A stretch of 64,000 bases of DNA from Siphonobacter curvatus (GTDB taxonomy: Bacteria; Bacteroidota; Bacteroidia; Cytophagales; Spirosomataceae): contig NZ_PTRA01000007.1 in NCBI RefSeq assembly GCF_002943425.1, forward strand, positions 124,001 to 188,000, read 5' to 3'. Shown here one piece after another: positions 52,423 through 61,176 of this stretch; position 1 is the first letter of the stretch; each line of letters begins with the position of its first letter. Both the position numbers and the translations under genes were made by a program. The notes beneath the pieces are model-generated. The model saw only the letters and a list, made by a program, of their open reading frames with translations. It made no database searches and was not told the DNA's origin.

Positions 52423-53658
52423 ATGAAGAATAGTACGGCTCCTGCCCCCCCCAAATTACGTTCCGAAAATCGGCTGGGAAGTCTGCCCGCCCGGATGCTT
52501 TCCGGCGATTTATATCAGCAGAAAAATCAGGTTAAAATTGGTATTTTATTAATACTGATGGCCTTCTCGGGTGCCTGGTTTTACTATACAAATACCCTTA
52601 TTGTCCGCCTGGAATCCCACGAAGAAGAAGAAGTACGTCTGTACGCGGAAAGCTTAGAGTACGCCCTGACGAGTCCGGTTGAAACGGACGTTAATTTCTT
52701 TTTCGATAAGGTCGTGAAGATCAATACCGAGATTCCGGTCATTTATGAGTATCAGGGTCAATATCAATCCATTAACTTAAAATTACCGGAGAATACCCAA
52801 GAAATTCCGGCCTTTCTCAAGCAAAAATCGCAGGAATTTCAAACGACGCATCCCCCCATCGAAATTGATGGCGGCTTTGGCAAAGGATACATTTACTTTA
52901 GCCATTCTTTCCTCTTTACCCAGCTTCAGTATTATCCAGTTATCATGCTACTGGGCTTACTGGTCTTTGGCTATCTAGCTTATTTAGCCTTTAGTGCGTC
53001 TCGGCGATCGGAGCAAAACCGGGTTTGGGTAGGTCTAGCCAAAGAAACCGCTCACCAATTAGGTACGCCGCTTTCGGGTTTGAAAGGCTGGGTGGAATAC
53101 TTCAAAACGGACCCGGATCGCTACGAAACCGAATTTGTACTGGAGGTGGAAAAGGATGTAGAACGACTGGAAACCATTACTGCCCGTTTCTCCAATATTG
53201 GTTCCGTACCAACGCTACATCCCGAACCCTTGGCTCAGCATGTCGAGCAGTTTGTGGATTATTTGAAACGGCGGGTTTCCTCCAAGATCAAATGGAACGT
53301 CAACAATGAAATCCCCGCGGGTAAGATGATCCCCGTCAACCGAAATCTGTTTGAATGGGTCGTTGAAAACCTGTGCAAAAATGCCGTTGATGCCATGGAA
53401 GGCGTAGGCGAACTACGGATTCACCTCTGGGAAAAAGCGGGACAAACGTATATCGACATCAGCGATACGGGAAAAGGCATTCCAAAATCGCAATGGAAGC
53501 AGGTGTTTAATCCTGGTTTTAGTACCAAGAAACGCGGCTGGGGTTTGGGCCTAACGCTCGCTAAACGGATCATTGAGAATTACCACCGGGGACGTTTATA
53601 TGTGAAAGCATCGGAGCCCGGCAAAGGCACTACCTTTCGTATTTCACTCCCCTCCTGA
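52423..53658 (+). CDS. Membrane sensor histidine kinase
   Basis: 411 residues from the ATG at 52423; the frame is open to a TTG at 52330 but that part is not conserved-looking. Membrane helix 1 at about 38-56, a periplasmic domain of about 110 residues, helix 2 at about 172-190, then the kinase core: H-box AKETAHQLGTPLSGLKGW (H211), N-box NLCKNAVDAM, G1 DTGKGIP, F-box FNPGFSTKKRG and G2 GWGLGLTLAKRI. The H-box lacks the usual SHELRTP form but is common in Bacteroidota kinases. No response regulator is adjacent, so it is an orphan. Signal unknown. Confidence 0.92.
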   Translation: MKNSTAPAPPKLRSENRLGSLPARMLSGDLYQQKNQVKIGILLILMAFSGAWFYYTNTLIVRLESHEEEEVRLYAESLEYALTSPVETDVNFFFDKVVKINTEIPVIYEYQGQYQSINLKLPENTQEIPAFLKQKSQEFQTTHPPIEIDGGFGKGYIYFSHSFLFTQLQYYPVIMLLGLLVFGYLAYLAFSASRRSEQNRVWVGLAKETAHQLGTPLSGLKGWVEYFKTDPDRYETEFVLEVEKDVERLETITARFSNIGSVPTLHPEPLAQHVEQFVDYLKRRVSSKIKWNVNNEIPAGKMIPVNRNLFEWVVENLCKNAVDAMEGVGELRIHLWEKAGQTYIDISDTGKGIPKSQWKQVFNPGFSTKKRGWGLGLTLAKRIIENYHRGRLYVKASEPGKGTTFRISLPS

Positions 53659-53665
53659 AACTAGT

Positions 53666-53709
53666 GTACCTAAAAAAGAGCCGGTCGAAACCGGCTCTTT
53701 TTTAGGTAC
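53666..53709. terminator. Bidirectional terminator between the kinase and the lipoprotein
   Basis: Perfect 20-bp inverted repeat (53666-53685 with 53690-53709), loop CGAA, with A6 and T6 runs inside the stem. Confidence 0.9.
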
Positions 53710-53724
53710 GATCATCGCTAGTTT

Positions 53725-54255
53725 TTACTGAGCCCGCACCACTACGGAAGGTGTTTCCACTTCATTGCTGACGTTCATGCCCCGGTCCCGAATGCGAATC
53801 ATGAATTTAAGCGTGTCATTCCGCGTCACCGCTCCGTAAGGTACCATGATGGCCCGTTGCAGTGTTCCTTCAATGGGACCTACTTTGTTATCGGTACGGA
53901 GCCGCGGGAAATTTCCAGAGTTAGAAACCCCGAAGGAGGCACTTACGTCCTGAAATTGTCCTCTGATCCGACGAAACGTACGTACTTCGTAATTAAATCC
54001 GTTATTAAATTGAATGGAATCCTGGGGATAGGTACCCGGTGAAAGGCCCAAGTCTCCGTCTCCATCCTGAAACTTCACGCCAATCACCAGTGAATCCTGG
54101 GCATTTCCCAGACGATCTCGAATGTTGGCGTACTTGGTAAGCGTCGTCGAACCGTCCAGTAGCATGGGTACATTCGAAAAATCCGGCTCAGCCGTACAGC
54201 TGGCCAGGGCCAATACCGCTATCGTTATGGAAAAGATAAATAATAATCGTTTCAT
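53725..54255 (-). CDS. Lipoprotein of unknown function
   Basis: 176 residues. Signal peptide with lipobox LASC (C20). A conserved-looking acidic loop FQDGDGDLG follows at about 64-72, resembling a calcium-binding turn that recurs in Bacteroidota lipoproteins, then beta-strand-rich sequence (FNYEVRTFRRIRGQF, LKFMIRIRDRGMNVSNEV) suggestive of an Ig-like or beta-sandwich fold. The role cannot be assigned. Single gene with a shared terminator at its 3' end. Confidence 0.82.
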   Translation of the reverse strand: MKRLLFIFSITIAVLALASCTAEPDFSNVPMLLDGSTTLTKYANIRDRLGNAQDSLVIGVKFQDGDGDLGLSPGTYPQDSIQFNNGFNYEVRTFRRIRGQFQDVSASFGVSNSGNFPRLRTDNKVGPIEGTLQRAIMVPYGAVTRNDTLKFMIRIRDRGMNVSNEVETPSVVVRAQ

Positions 54256-54443
54256 AGGAACCTAAATCATTTCGTCTCTGTCATAAACGACGAGACGGGC
54301 GGAAAGTTACGTAAGCCCTTTGGTAAATTAAAATTGCGCTGCATTTTGCCCTTTAGAAAGGAATTGCCCAATCGGATTGCCCGGCACTTGACTTCGATTT
54401 CAGCCCTCGTCTTTTACCTACGTACTGCTTTTTAGTAATCATC

Positions 54444-55463
54444 ATGTCCATTCAGCAGGAGCTTAAAGACCGCGTATTAGCGTTGGAAGAAACCTCTTTT
54501 CCAGCCCTGGCCTTGGAAGTTTTTCAGTTTCAGGCGGCTCAAAATCCGGTGTATCAGGAATATTTACGGCATTTACGGATTTCCCCTACGCAAGTGAAGA
54601 CGGTAGCACAAATCCCGTACTTGCCCCTTGAGTTTTTTAAAACCCATCCCGTACTCTCTACCCCCGTTTCCAGCCCCCTTATTTTTGCCAGTAGCGGTAC
54701 TACCGGACAGGTAACGAGTCAGCATTACGTAGCGGATCCGGCTTTTTATGACCAGATTAGTGAACAGATTTTTGAACGCTTTTACGGTCCCTTGCAAGAT
54801 TTTCACATCTTGGCTTTGTTGCCCTCCTACCTCGAACGGAGTAATTCTTCGCTGGTCCACATGGTCCGGCATTTTGTAGAGAAGAATCAGTCGGACTATT
54901 CGGGTTTTTACCTGCATAATACGGATGAGCTGCTCGAACGCCTTCGGGCCCTTCAACCGGACCGGCAGCGTAAAGTGCTTTTAATCGGGGTCACGTTTGC
55001 CCTGCTTGATCTGGCGGAAACGGCCGATTTATCGTTTCTGGAAGACATGCCTCAACTGATAATCATGGAAACGGGCGGTATGAAAGGCCGGCGGCAGGAA
55101 TTGCTTCGGGAAGAAGTCCATCAACTACTTACGAAAGCCTTTCACGTACCCGTCATTCATTCCGAATATGGCATGACGGAATTGCTATCCCAAGGATACT
55201 CTTTTGGCGAAGGTTTGTTTCATCTACCGCCGAGTTTGCAGATTAGTCTCCGGGATGTCAATGATCCGTTTACGTATTATTCCCGCAATGAACCTTCGCG
55301 GCGTTCGGGCGGACTCAATGTAATTGACCTGGCCAATATTGATTCGTGCAGTTTTTTAGAGACGAAAGATTTAGGCAGTTATGGGCCCGAGGCCAATAGT
55401 TTTCGGGTACTGGGTCGCTTCGATAACTCTGATATTCGAGGTTGTAATTTGATGGTACTTTAG
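54444..55463 (+). CDS. LuxE/PaaK-like acyl-protein synthetase family protein
   Basis: 339 residues. Adenylate-forming fold: phosphate-binding loop ASSGTTGQV (residues 82-90), HILALLPSYLERSNSS, VIHSEYGMTELLSQGYS (the acyl-AMP motif) and a short C-terminal part with KDLGSYG...FRVLGRFDNSDIRGCN. LuxE activates fatty acids as acyl-AMP and transfers them to a cysteine on a protein. The luxCDAB genes are absent, so this is an orphan member; an acyl transferase role in lipid or pigment (e.g. aryl polyene/flexirubin type) synthesis is possible but not shown. DUF4230 follows 12 bases later. Confidence 0.85.
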   Translation: MSIQQELKDRVLALEETSFPALALEVFQFQAAQNPVYQEYLRHLRISPTQVKTVAQIPYLPLEFFKTHPVLSTPVSSPLIFASSGTTGQVTSQHYVADPAFYDQISEQIFERFYGPLQDFHILALLPSYLERSNSSLVHMVRHFVEKNQSDYSGFYLHNTDELLERLRALQPDRQRKVLLIGVTFALLDLAETADLSFLEDMPQLIIMETGGMKGRRQELLREEVHQLLTKAFHVPVIHSEYGMTELLSQGYSFGEGLFHLPPSLQISLRDVNDPFTYYSRNEPSRRSGGLNVIDLANIDSCSFLETKDLGSYGPEANSFRVLGRFDNSDIRGCNLMVL

Positions 55464-55475
55464 CAGGATAAGTCT

Positions 55476-56084
55476 ATGCGTTTTTTGATTCGTATTCTCT
55501 TTGTAGTGCTGCTTCTGGCGGCGGCTATTTACGGCTGGGAACAACTTAAATCACGAAAGTTCTTTTTGCAAAGACCGGAGCCCGAGGTGGTTTCCAATCA
55601 TAATATTGTACTACGCGAAATTACCTCGCTGGGCAAACTAGAGCTGGTTAAATACAATTTTCGCGATGTCGTCGATCAGCAGATCACCCGTCAGTTTTTA
55701 CCCGATGCGAAAGCACTACTCATTATTCAGGGCGAAGCCGTCGGTTGTCTGGATTTGACGAAGATGACGGTTACCGATTTGGGAGAAACGGGGGATACGC
55801 TAATTGTACGTTTACCCGATCCAGAAATCTGCCTGGCCCGGGTCGATCATTCGAAATCGAAAGTATACAATACGGAATTCGCTTTCAGTGATGAGGCACT
55901 TTTGATTGAGCAGGCGTTCAAAAAAGCGGAGGAACAGGTACAAACCTCGGCTATCCAACAGGGTATTTTGGAACAAACGAAGCTAAACGCTACTAAAATT
56001 CTTCGTCCGATGCTGGAAAAAGTCTCCGGCAAAAAAGTACTGCTTCGATACCGAATGAAAGGACAGATTGACGACCCCCGTTAA
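55476..56084 (+). CDS. DUF4230 protein
   Basis: 202 residues. One N-terminal membrane helix (about 5-22), then the DUF4230 domain (about 40-195): LREITSLGKLELVKYNFRDVV, ALLIIQGEAVGCLDLTKMT, VRLPDPEICLARVDHSKSKVYNTE, and a helical end with the repeated AEEQVQTSAIQQGILEQTK. Function unknown; related domains occur in membrane-anchored proteins of many phyla. Close spacing makes it part of an operon with the LuxE-like gene (upstream, 12 bases) and the SDR gene (downstream, 33 bases). Confidence 0.88.
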   Translation: MRFLIRILFVVLLLAAAIYGWEQLKSRKFFLQRPEPEVVSNHNIVLREITSLGKLELVKYNFRDVVDQQITRQFLPDAKALLIIQGEAVGCLDLTKMTVTDLGETGDTLIVRLPDPEICLARVDHSKSKVYNTEFAFSDEALLIEQAFKKAEEQVQTSAIQQGILEQTKLNATKILRPMLEKVSGKKVLLRYRMKGQIDDPR

Positions 56085-56117
56085 AGCCATTGTATACTTT
56101 TTTGAGCCCTCTCTTTC

Positions 56118-56888
56118 ATGACTAACGCATCAATCATGAAGGAAAAAGTAGCAATTATAACGGGTGGAGCTCAGGGCATTGGCCGGGTACTAGCTCAAGA
56201 TTTATTACAGAATGGTTACGCAGTAGCTATTTGGGATTTTGACGAAGAAGCACTCACCGAAACCGAACAGGCTTTAACAAACCTAGGCCCCCTACTGACG
56301 GTACGCTGTCAGGTAGGGAAAATAGCCGAAGTAGAAGCGGCCTTTGCGACCACCCTTGCCAAGTACGGCCATCTGGACGTCCTTATCAATAATGCGGCGG
56401 TATTTGAAGCCAAGCCCCTGGAAGAATGGACGTTCGAAGACTGGGATCAAGGTTTGGGTATTAACTTATCAGGTCCTTTTTATGCTAGCAAGCTGGCGGC
56501 CCCTCACCTGAAAAAGACCAAGGGATCCATCATCCATATGTGTTCGACGCGAGCGTTTCAGTCGGAGCCGGGGACTTTTGCCTACTCCGCGTCCAAAGGC
56601 GGCATTTTTGCCCTAACTCATTCTTTAGCCATCAGCTTAGGTCCTGATGTACGGGTGAACTGCATCTCTCCGGGCTGGATTGATGTCTCTTCGTTGAAGA
56701 AATCATCTGCCCGTCAGCCTGAAAAATTGAGTAAAGCCGATCATGAGCAGCATCCGGCGGGCCGCGTAGGGCAAGCCGAGGATATCGCTCGCATGGTTCT
56801 CTTTTTACTCAACCCCGACAACTCTTTTATCACGGGTCAGAATTTCTTCGTGGACGGCGGTATGACCAAGAAAATGATTTACGTATAA
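56118..56888 (+). CDS. SDR family oxidoreductase
   Basis: 256 residues. Classical short-chain dehydrogenase: NAD(P) loop TGGAQGIG (15-22), NNAA motif (about 91-94), catalytic S143, Y156 and K160 (YSASKGG), and GRVGQAEDIARMVLFLL...ITGQNFFVDGG at the end. Substrate unknown; the last residues KKMIYV are typical of glucose dehydrogenase-like and 3-oxoacyl reductase-like members. A second start at 56136 (MKEKVAII) is also plausible. It is the last gene of the LuxE-like/DUF4230/SDR unit, closed by a strong terminator. Confidence 0.94.
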   Translation: MTNASIMKEKVAIITGGAQGIGRVLAQDLLQNGYAVAIWDFDEEALTETEQALTNLGPLLTVRCQVGKIAEVEAAFATTLAKYGHLDVLINNAAVFEAKPLEEWTFEDWDQGLGINLSGPFYASKLAAPHLKKTKGSIIHMCSTRAFQSEPGTFAYSASKGGIFALTHSLAISLGPDVRVNCISPGWIDVSSLKKSSARQPEKLSKADHEQHPAGRVGQAEDIARMVLFLLNPDNSFITGQNFFVDGGMTKKMIYV

Positions 56889-56892
56889 ATCC

Positions 56893-56932
56893 AATAAAAA
56901 ACCCGCTGACTAAAGTCAGCGGGTTTTTTATT
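56893..56932. terminator. Bidirectional terminator between the SDR gene and recA
   Basis: AAAAAACCCGCTGACT pairs with AGTCAGCGGGTTTTTT (two-base loop AA); it lies between the convergent stops at 56888 and 56938. Confidence 0.9.
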
Positions 56933-56937
56933 ACGTA

Positions 56938-58008
56938 TTACTCTTCTTTGCCATCATCTACTACGTTCGGCTCCAGCGTATCGACGAGTGCTTCGTCATC
57001 CCCTTTCACCTTCTCCTTGATTTTGGCTTCCAGCTCGTCAAGCAGTTCCGGATTGTCTTTCAACAACTCCTTCACGGCATCCCGACCTTGACCCAGACGG
57101 TTGGTACCGTAGCTGAACCAAGAACCGGATTTCTTAACGATTTCCAGTTCAACGGCTAAGTCAAGGACCTCGCCTACTTTGGAAATACCTTCGCCGTACA
57201 TGATGTCAAACTCGATGACTTTGAATGGAGGAGCCAGTTTGTTTTTCACCACTTTCACGCGGGTACGGTTACCCGTAATACTATCGGCTCCTTCTTTGAT
57301 TTGTCCGGCCCGGCGAATATCCAAACGAACCGAAGCATAGAATTTCAAAGCGTTACCACCGGTAGTCGTTTCGGGGTTACCGAACATCACACCGATTTTT
57401 TCCCGCAGCTGGTTAATGAAGATACAGCAGCAGGACGTTTTATTAATAATACCCGTCATCTTACGCAAGGCCTGCGACATCAAACGGGCTTGCAGACCTA
57501 CTTTGGAATCACCCATGTCGCCTTCAATTTCGGCTTTGGGTACCAGAGCAGCTACGGAGTCAATCACAATAATATCAATGGCACCTGAAGAAATCAGATG
57601 CTCGGCAATTTCCAAAGCCTGCTCCCCGTTGTCGGGTTGAGCAATCAACAAATTGCCCGTGTCAATACCTAATTTTTCCGCATAGCTACGATCAAAGGCG
57701 TGTTCAGCATCAATGAAAGCGGCTAAACCCCCTTTCTTTTGGGCCTCCGCAATGCAATGCATCGCGATGGTCGTCTTACCGGACGATTCAGGTCCGTAGA
57801 TTTCTACGACCCGTCCCCGGGGCACGCCACCAATGCCTAAGGCCAGATCAAGACCCAGTGATCCCGTTGAAATGACGGGAATATCGAGCACTTTAGCGTC
57901 TGAAAGACGCATGACCGTACCTTTACCGTAGGTTTTGTCTAATTTTTCAATGGTCGTTTGCAGAGCTTTCAATTTCTGTCCTGCATCAGTACCGGTTGCT
58001 TGTGCCAT
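56938..58008 (-). CDS. recA: Recombinase A
   Basis: 356 residues. RecA forms filaments on ssDNA for homologous recombination and induces LexA self-cleavage. Walker [10 protein letters not shown] (72-80), Walker [13 protein letters not shown], loop L1 [22 protein letters not shown], loop L2 [22 protein letters not shown]. The C terminus is acidic ([20 protein letters not shown]) as usual. Single gene. A possible -7 box with one mismatch (GATATTTG) lies about 60 bases upstream of the start; no clear SOS box was found. Confidence 0.98.
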   Translation of the reverse strand: MAQATGTDAGQKLKALQTTIEKLDKTYGKGTVMRLSDAKVLDIPVISTGSLGLDLALGIGGVPRGRVVEIYGPESSGKTTIAMHCIAEAQKKGGLAAFIDAEHAFDRSYAEKLGIDTGNLLIAQPDNGEQALEIAEHLISSGAIDIIVIDSVAALVPKAEIEGDMGDSKVGLQARLMSQALRKMTGIINKTSCCCIFINQLREKIGVMFGNPETTTGGNALKFYASVRLDIRRAGQIKEGADSITGNRTRVKVVKNKLAPPFKVIEFDIMYGEGISKVGEVLDLAVELEIVKKSGSWFSYGTNRLGQGRDAVKELLKDNPELLDELEAKIKEKVKGDDEALVDTLEPNVVDDGKEE

Positions 58009-58239
58009 GTATCAAAAAACGAGCTATTGGGTGAAGAATATGATCTAAAATTACTGCTTTTCGGGCAAATATCCTAACCATTGACTAAAAATTGTTGTAT
58101 TTTTTTAATCAATCCGCAAAAGATACGCTGCCACGTCCTGAATACAGAAACATAGTTACTTTGAAAACACGATTGGATGAATATCCGTTTATAAAAAAAG
58201 AAATATTATTGATTTTCCGGTTTCCCCTAGAATTTTTCC

Positions 58240-59265
58240 ATGAAACGTATCCTGAAGCGAGTCTTTCTGAGTTTGAGCGTATTACTGCTTGTATTGATCA
58301 TCTGGCAGTGGGATTGGGTGAGCTATGGCTACGGCCAACTCAGTGGAGGAGCTCGGGTCATTCTCCAGGCTAAGCCCGTCGAAGAAGTACTGACGGATCC
58401 AGCAGTCCCCGATTCAGTAAAAGCCAAACTTCGCTTTGTTGAAGAAATCCGGCAGTTTGCCATCGACTCGCTTGGCCTCAATGCTACGCCCAATTACCAA
58501 ACCTATTTCGATCAACAGAATAAACCCATCTGTTACGTACTTACGGTCGCGGAACCGTATCGGATTAAAGCCGTTGAGTTTTCGTTTCCACTCATCGGTT
58601 CGTTTACGTATAAGGGTTTCTTCGATTTGGAAAAAGCCAAACAGGAAGCCCAGCTCTGGAAGGATTATGATACCGAAATTAGTCCCGTCTCCGCCTACAG
58701 TACGCTGGGTTACTTTCATGATCCCATTCTTTCGGGGATGCTGCAATTGTCAGAAGGGCGATTGGCGAGCCTAATTATGCACGAAATGACTCATTCTACC
58801 TTATTCATCAAGAATCAGCATGAATTCAATGAAAACCTGGCCAACTTTATTGGCGATTACGGAGCCGTACGGTTTTTGGCACAGCGTTTTGGAACCGATT
58901 CACCGCAGTATCGCAGTTATCAGGAAGGAAAAGTGTTTCGTGAACGGTATATCCAGCATTTTAATCATGGAAAAGAGTTACTGGATCGTCTATACGAAAG
59001 CTTTACGGACCATCTGCCCAAGGCTCGGAAGGATCAGCTCAAACGAAGGCTGATCGGGCAAATCCTACAGCAGTCGGATTCCCTGTACCAGGATTTGTCT
59101 CACGTGAAAAAGCGAAGCTGGCCCACGGATGTAAACAATGCTTTTTTCGTCGGTTTTTCAACGTATAATTCCCGGAGAAATGAATTCGAAGTTGACTTCC
59201 GGGAAAAATTTAATAGTGACTTTAAGCGTTATTTACAGCATTTAAAAGCAAAATACGGCCGCTAA
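58240..59265 (+). CDS. Putative zinc aminopeptidase (Aminopep family, PF10023-like)
   Basis: 341 residues. N-terminal membrane anchor (about 8-26). The zinc motif HEMTHST (H181, E182, H185) is followed by NENLANFIGDYG with E198 as the third ligand, the gluzincin arrangement. The sequence around it (ILSGMLQLSEGRLASLIMHEMTHST) matches the putative aminopeptidase family found in Bacteroidota and Proteobacteria. It probably faces the periplasm and cleaves small peptides. The DUF3108 gene follows 94 bases later on the same strand. Activity is not shown. Confidence 0.85.
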   Translation: MKRILKRVFLSLSVLLLVLIIWQWDWVSYGYGQLSGGARVILQAKPVEEVLTDPAVPDSVKAKLRFVEEIRQFAIDSLGLNATPNYQTYFDQQNKPICYVLTVAEPYRIKAVEFSFPLIGSFTYKGFFDLEKAKQEAQLWKDYDTEISPVSAYSTLGYFHDPILSGMLQLSEGRLASLIMHEMTHSTLFIKNQHEFNENLANFIGDYGAVRFLAQRFGTDSPQYRSYQEGKVFRERYIQHFNHGKELLDRLYESFTDHLPKARKDQLKRRLIGQILQQSDSLYQDLSHVKKRSWPTDVNNAFFVGFSTYNSRRNEFEVDFREKFNSDFKRYLQHLKAKYGR

Positions 59266-59359
59266 GCAAGAACATCGCCGTGCCACTTTGAAACCCTACT
59301 GAAAAGATTTAAAGTTGCAGCATAGAAACCTGGCGACTTGATCCTATCCCCACTATTGC

Positions 59360-60172
59360 ATGAAGAGGTTCCGTAGTTATACATTTTTTACGTTGGTAGG
59401 TAGTTGTCTGGTAGGGTGTTTACTGGCGTTCACACAACCGGAGCCTAAAGTAGACTCGGTTATCAATCAGGGCGAACATCTGGAATATCGGGTGCATTAC
59501 GGGTTTATCAATGCCGCCGAGGCCATCGTGGATGTGAGTGATAAATTTCACCGGGTGAAAGGAAAAGCCTGTTACCGGGTAACGGCCATCGGACGAACGA
59601 CGGGGGCTTTTGATCTGGTTACTAAAATCCGTGATAGCTGGACCTCGTACATGGATCCACAAACCATGTTGCCGATTGACTTTGCCATGAAACAACAGGA
59701 GGGTCGCTACTACAAGGAGCAACGCGTTTCTTTTGATCAGGAAGGCGATAAACTTACTTCCGTTTCCAAAGGCAAAAACTCAGCCGAAGTCGTTAAAGAT
59801 TTTAAGGTACCCGGAGACGTGTACGACGTAGTGAGTGCCTATTTCTACGTACGGGGTCTGGATTTCAACAAAATGAAAACGGGACAACTCACGGCCGTTA
59901 AGATGTTTTATGACAATGAGTTTATCGATCTACGGATTCGGTACGCCGGCAAAGAAGTCATCAAGACCAAATACGGTAAGCTCAACACGCACCGGATCAT
60001 CCCTCAAATGCCCAACAACCAGTTATTCGATGGCAAAGAAGCTATTCGCATCTGGGTGTCGGATGATGCCAATAAAGTGCCCGTTAAAGTAGAATTTGAC
60101 TTAGTAGTTGGATCGGTAGCCATGGATTTGAAAGATTACCGGGGGATGAAAGAAACCTTTAACTGGCAGTAA
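59360..60172 (+). CDS. DUF3108 exported protein
   Basis: 270 residues. Signal peptide of about 28 residues (FFTLVGSCLVGCLLAFTQ). DUF3108 core: INQGEHLEYRVHYGFINAAEAIVDVSD, DSWTSYMDPQTMLPIDFAMKQQEGRYYKEQRVSFDQ, VYDVVSAYFYVRGLDFNKM, IWVSDDANKVPVKVEFDLVVGSVAMDL. These proteins form a large beta-rich fold in the periplasm and are common in Gram-negative bacteria; the function is unknown. The cysteines in the signal region (SCLVGC) could allow lipidation, but the spacing to LL-A is not a clear lipobox. Faces the FemAB-like gene convergently with a gap of only 6 bases. Confidence 0.88.
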   Translation: MKRFRSYTFFTLVGSCLVGCLLAFTQPEPKVDSVINQGEHLEYRVHYGFINAAEAIVDVSDKFHRVKGKACYRVTAIGRTTGAFDLVTKIRDSWTSYMDPQTMLPIDFAMKQQEGRYYKEQRVSFDQEGDKLTSVSKGKNSAEVVKDFKVPGDVYDVVSAYFYVRGLDFNKMKTGQLTAVKMFYDNEFIDLRIRYAGKEVIKTKYGKLNTHRIIPQMPNNQLFDGKEAIRIWVSDDANKVPVKVEFDLVVGSVAMDLKDYRGMKETFNWQ

Positions 60173-60178
60173 AAAGCC

Positions 60179-61141
60179 CTACCGCAACAAGCGATTTTTC
60201 AGTTTCCATAGCCATTGAATGATTTTCGGTAGCCGATTGCTTCGCAGTTCATAGTAGGCGACTACGTGACTCCCGAAACTGGCGTAGAACTCGGCAATGC
60301 TGGGTACATTGGCACTTTCAAAATCAAACCACGCCTGCCTTCCGGCCTGCTGCCGAATAAACTGATCAATTAAAAACGTTCGAGCATTGGCTTTCCTACC
60401 TTCCGGCGTAGCCGCATTAAACAGGTACAGGGTTCGTTGCTGAAAGGTTACAAACCAGGCTCCCGCCTCTACCCGACTGTCTTTTTCGGCATACCATAAG
60501 TCCGAATAGCCCCGTTTTTCACACGCTTCAAACAACGTTTTTAGCAAGGCATAAGCTCCTGGGTGAACCCCACCTTCAATTTGATGCGCGTGATGCTGCC
60601 TGAAAAATTCCGCTAATGGGGTGATATCGCTTCCTTCCCGGCAGGTCCAATCCGCCTGATACGCCCGCTTGACATTCATTTTGCGATCCCGATTGTAACC
60701 CTGGTAAAGGATTTCATACGGAGCATCCAGCGATAGTAGATGCGTATGCAGCTGACGAAGGTTTAACGCTGGAAAGCTACTCAGTATTGAAGCTTCGGGA
60801 AAGTTGAGTTGATAAGTGGCAATGAGCGCATAGTTAGCCAGCAGGGCCTTTATAAAATCCTTTTGAATGGCTACGGGAAGTGATTCAGCCGAATACAAAG
60901 CCAGAAACTGACAAAACAGGGGCTGATGCACCATGCGTATCCCATAGCGTCGCTGGACGGGTACGGGTAAAACGGCTCGGTACAGTTGGGAGGATTGTTC
61001 CTGCCAAACCAGGCATTCCCAGTCGGGTGAGACCTGATCCAGCCACCAGGAAAGTCCGTAGATGGTGCCCCATTCGGATTGCTCCACGCAGGCATCATAC
61101 GCCTGTACATCGACCTGGGAACGGCGAAGATGATGAATCAT
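60179..61141 (-). CDS. FemAB/GNAT-type acyltransferase-like protein
   Basis: 320 residues. The fold pattern of the GNAT superfamily is visible in the C-terminal half (LAEFFRQHHAHQIEGGVHPGAYALLKTLFEACEKRG, SRVEAGAWFVTFQQRTLYLFNAATPEGRKANARTFLIDQFIRQ), as in FemAB/LPG-type proteins that add amino acids to peptidoglycan precursors or acylate lipids. The N-terminal half is a second, more divergent GNAT-like lobe. No membrane segment. The gene lies 35 bases downstream of dnaA with no obvious terminator between, so it may be co-transcribed. Substrate unknown. Confidence 0.8.
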   Translation of the reverse strand: MIHHLRRSQVDVQAYDACVEQSEWGTIYGLSWWLDQVSPDWECLVWQEQSSQLYRAVLPVPVQRRYGIRMVHQPLFCQFLALYSAESLPVAIQKDFIKALLANYALIATYQLNFPEASILSSFPALNLRQLHTHLLSLDAPYEILYQGYNRDRKMNVKRAYQADWTCREGSDITPLAEFFRQHHAHQIEGGVHPGAYALLKTLFEACEKRGYSDLWYAEKDSRVEAGAWFVTFQQRTLYLFNAATPEGRKANARTFLIDQFIRQQAGRQAWFDFESANVPSIAEFYASFGSHVVAYYELRSNRLPKIIQWLWKLKNRLLR

Positions 61142-61176
61142 TCAGTGCAGGTTGAAAGCCACAAAGAAAAGCAGTC

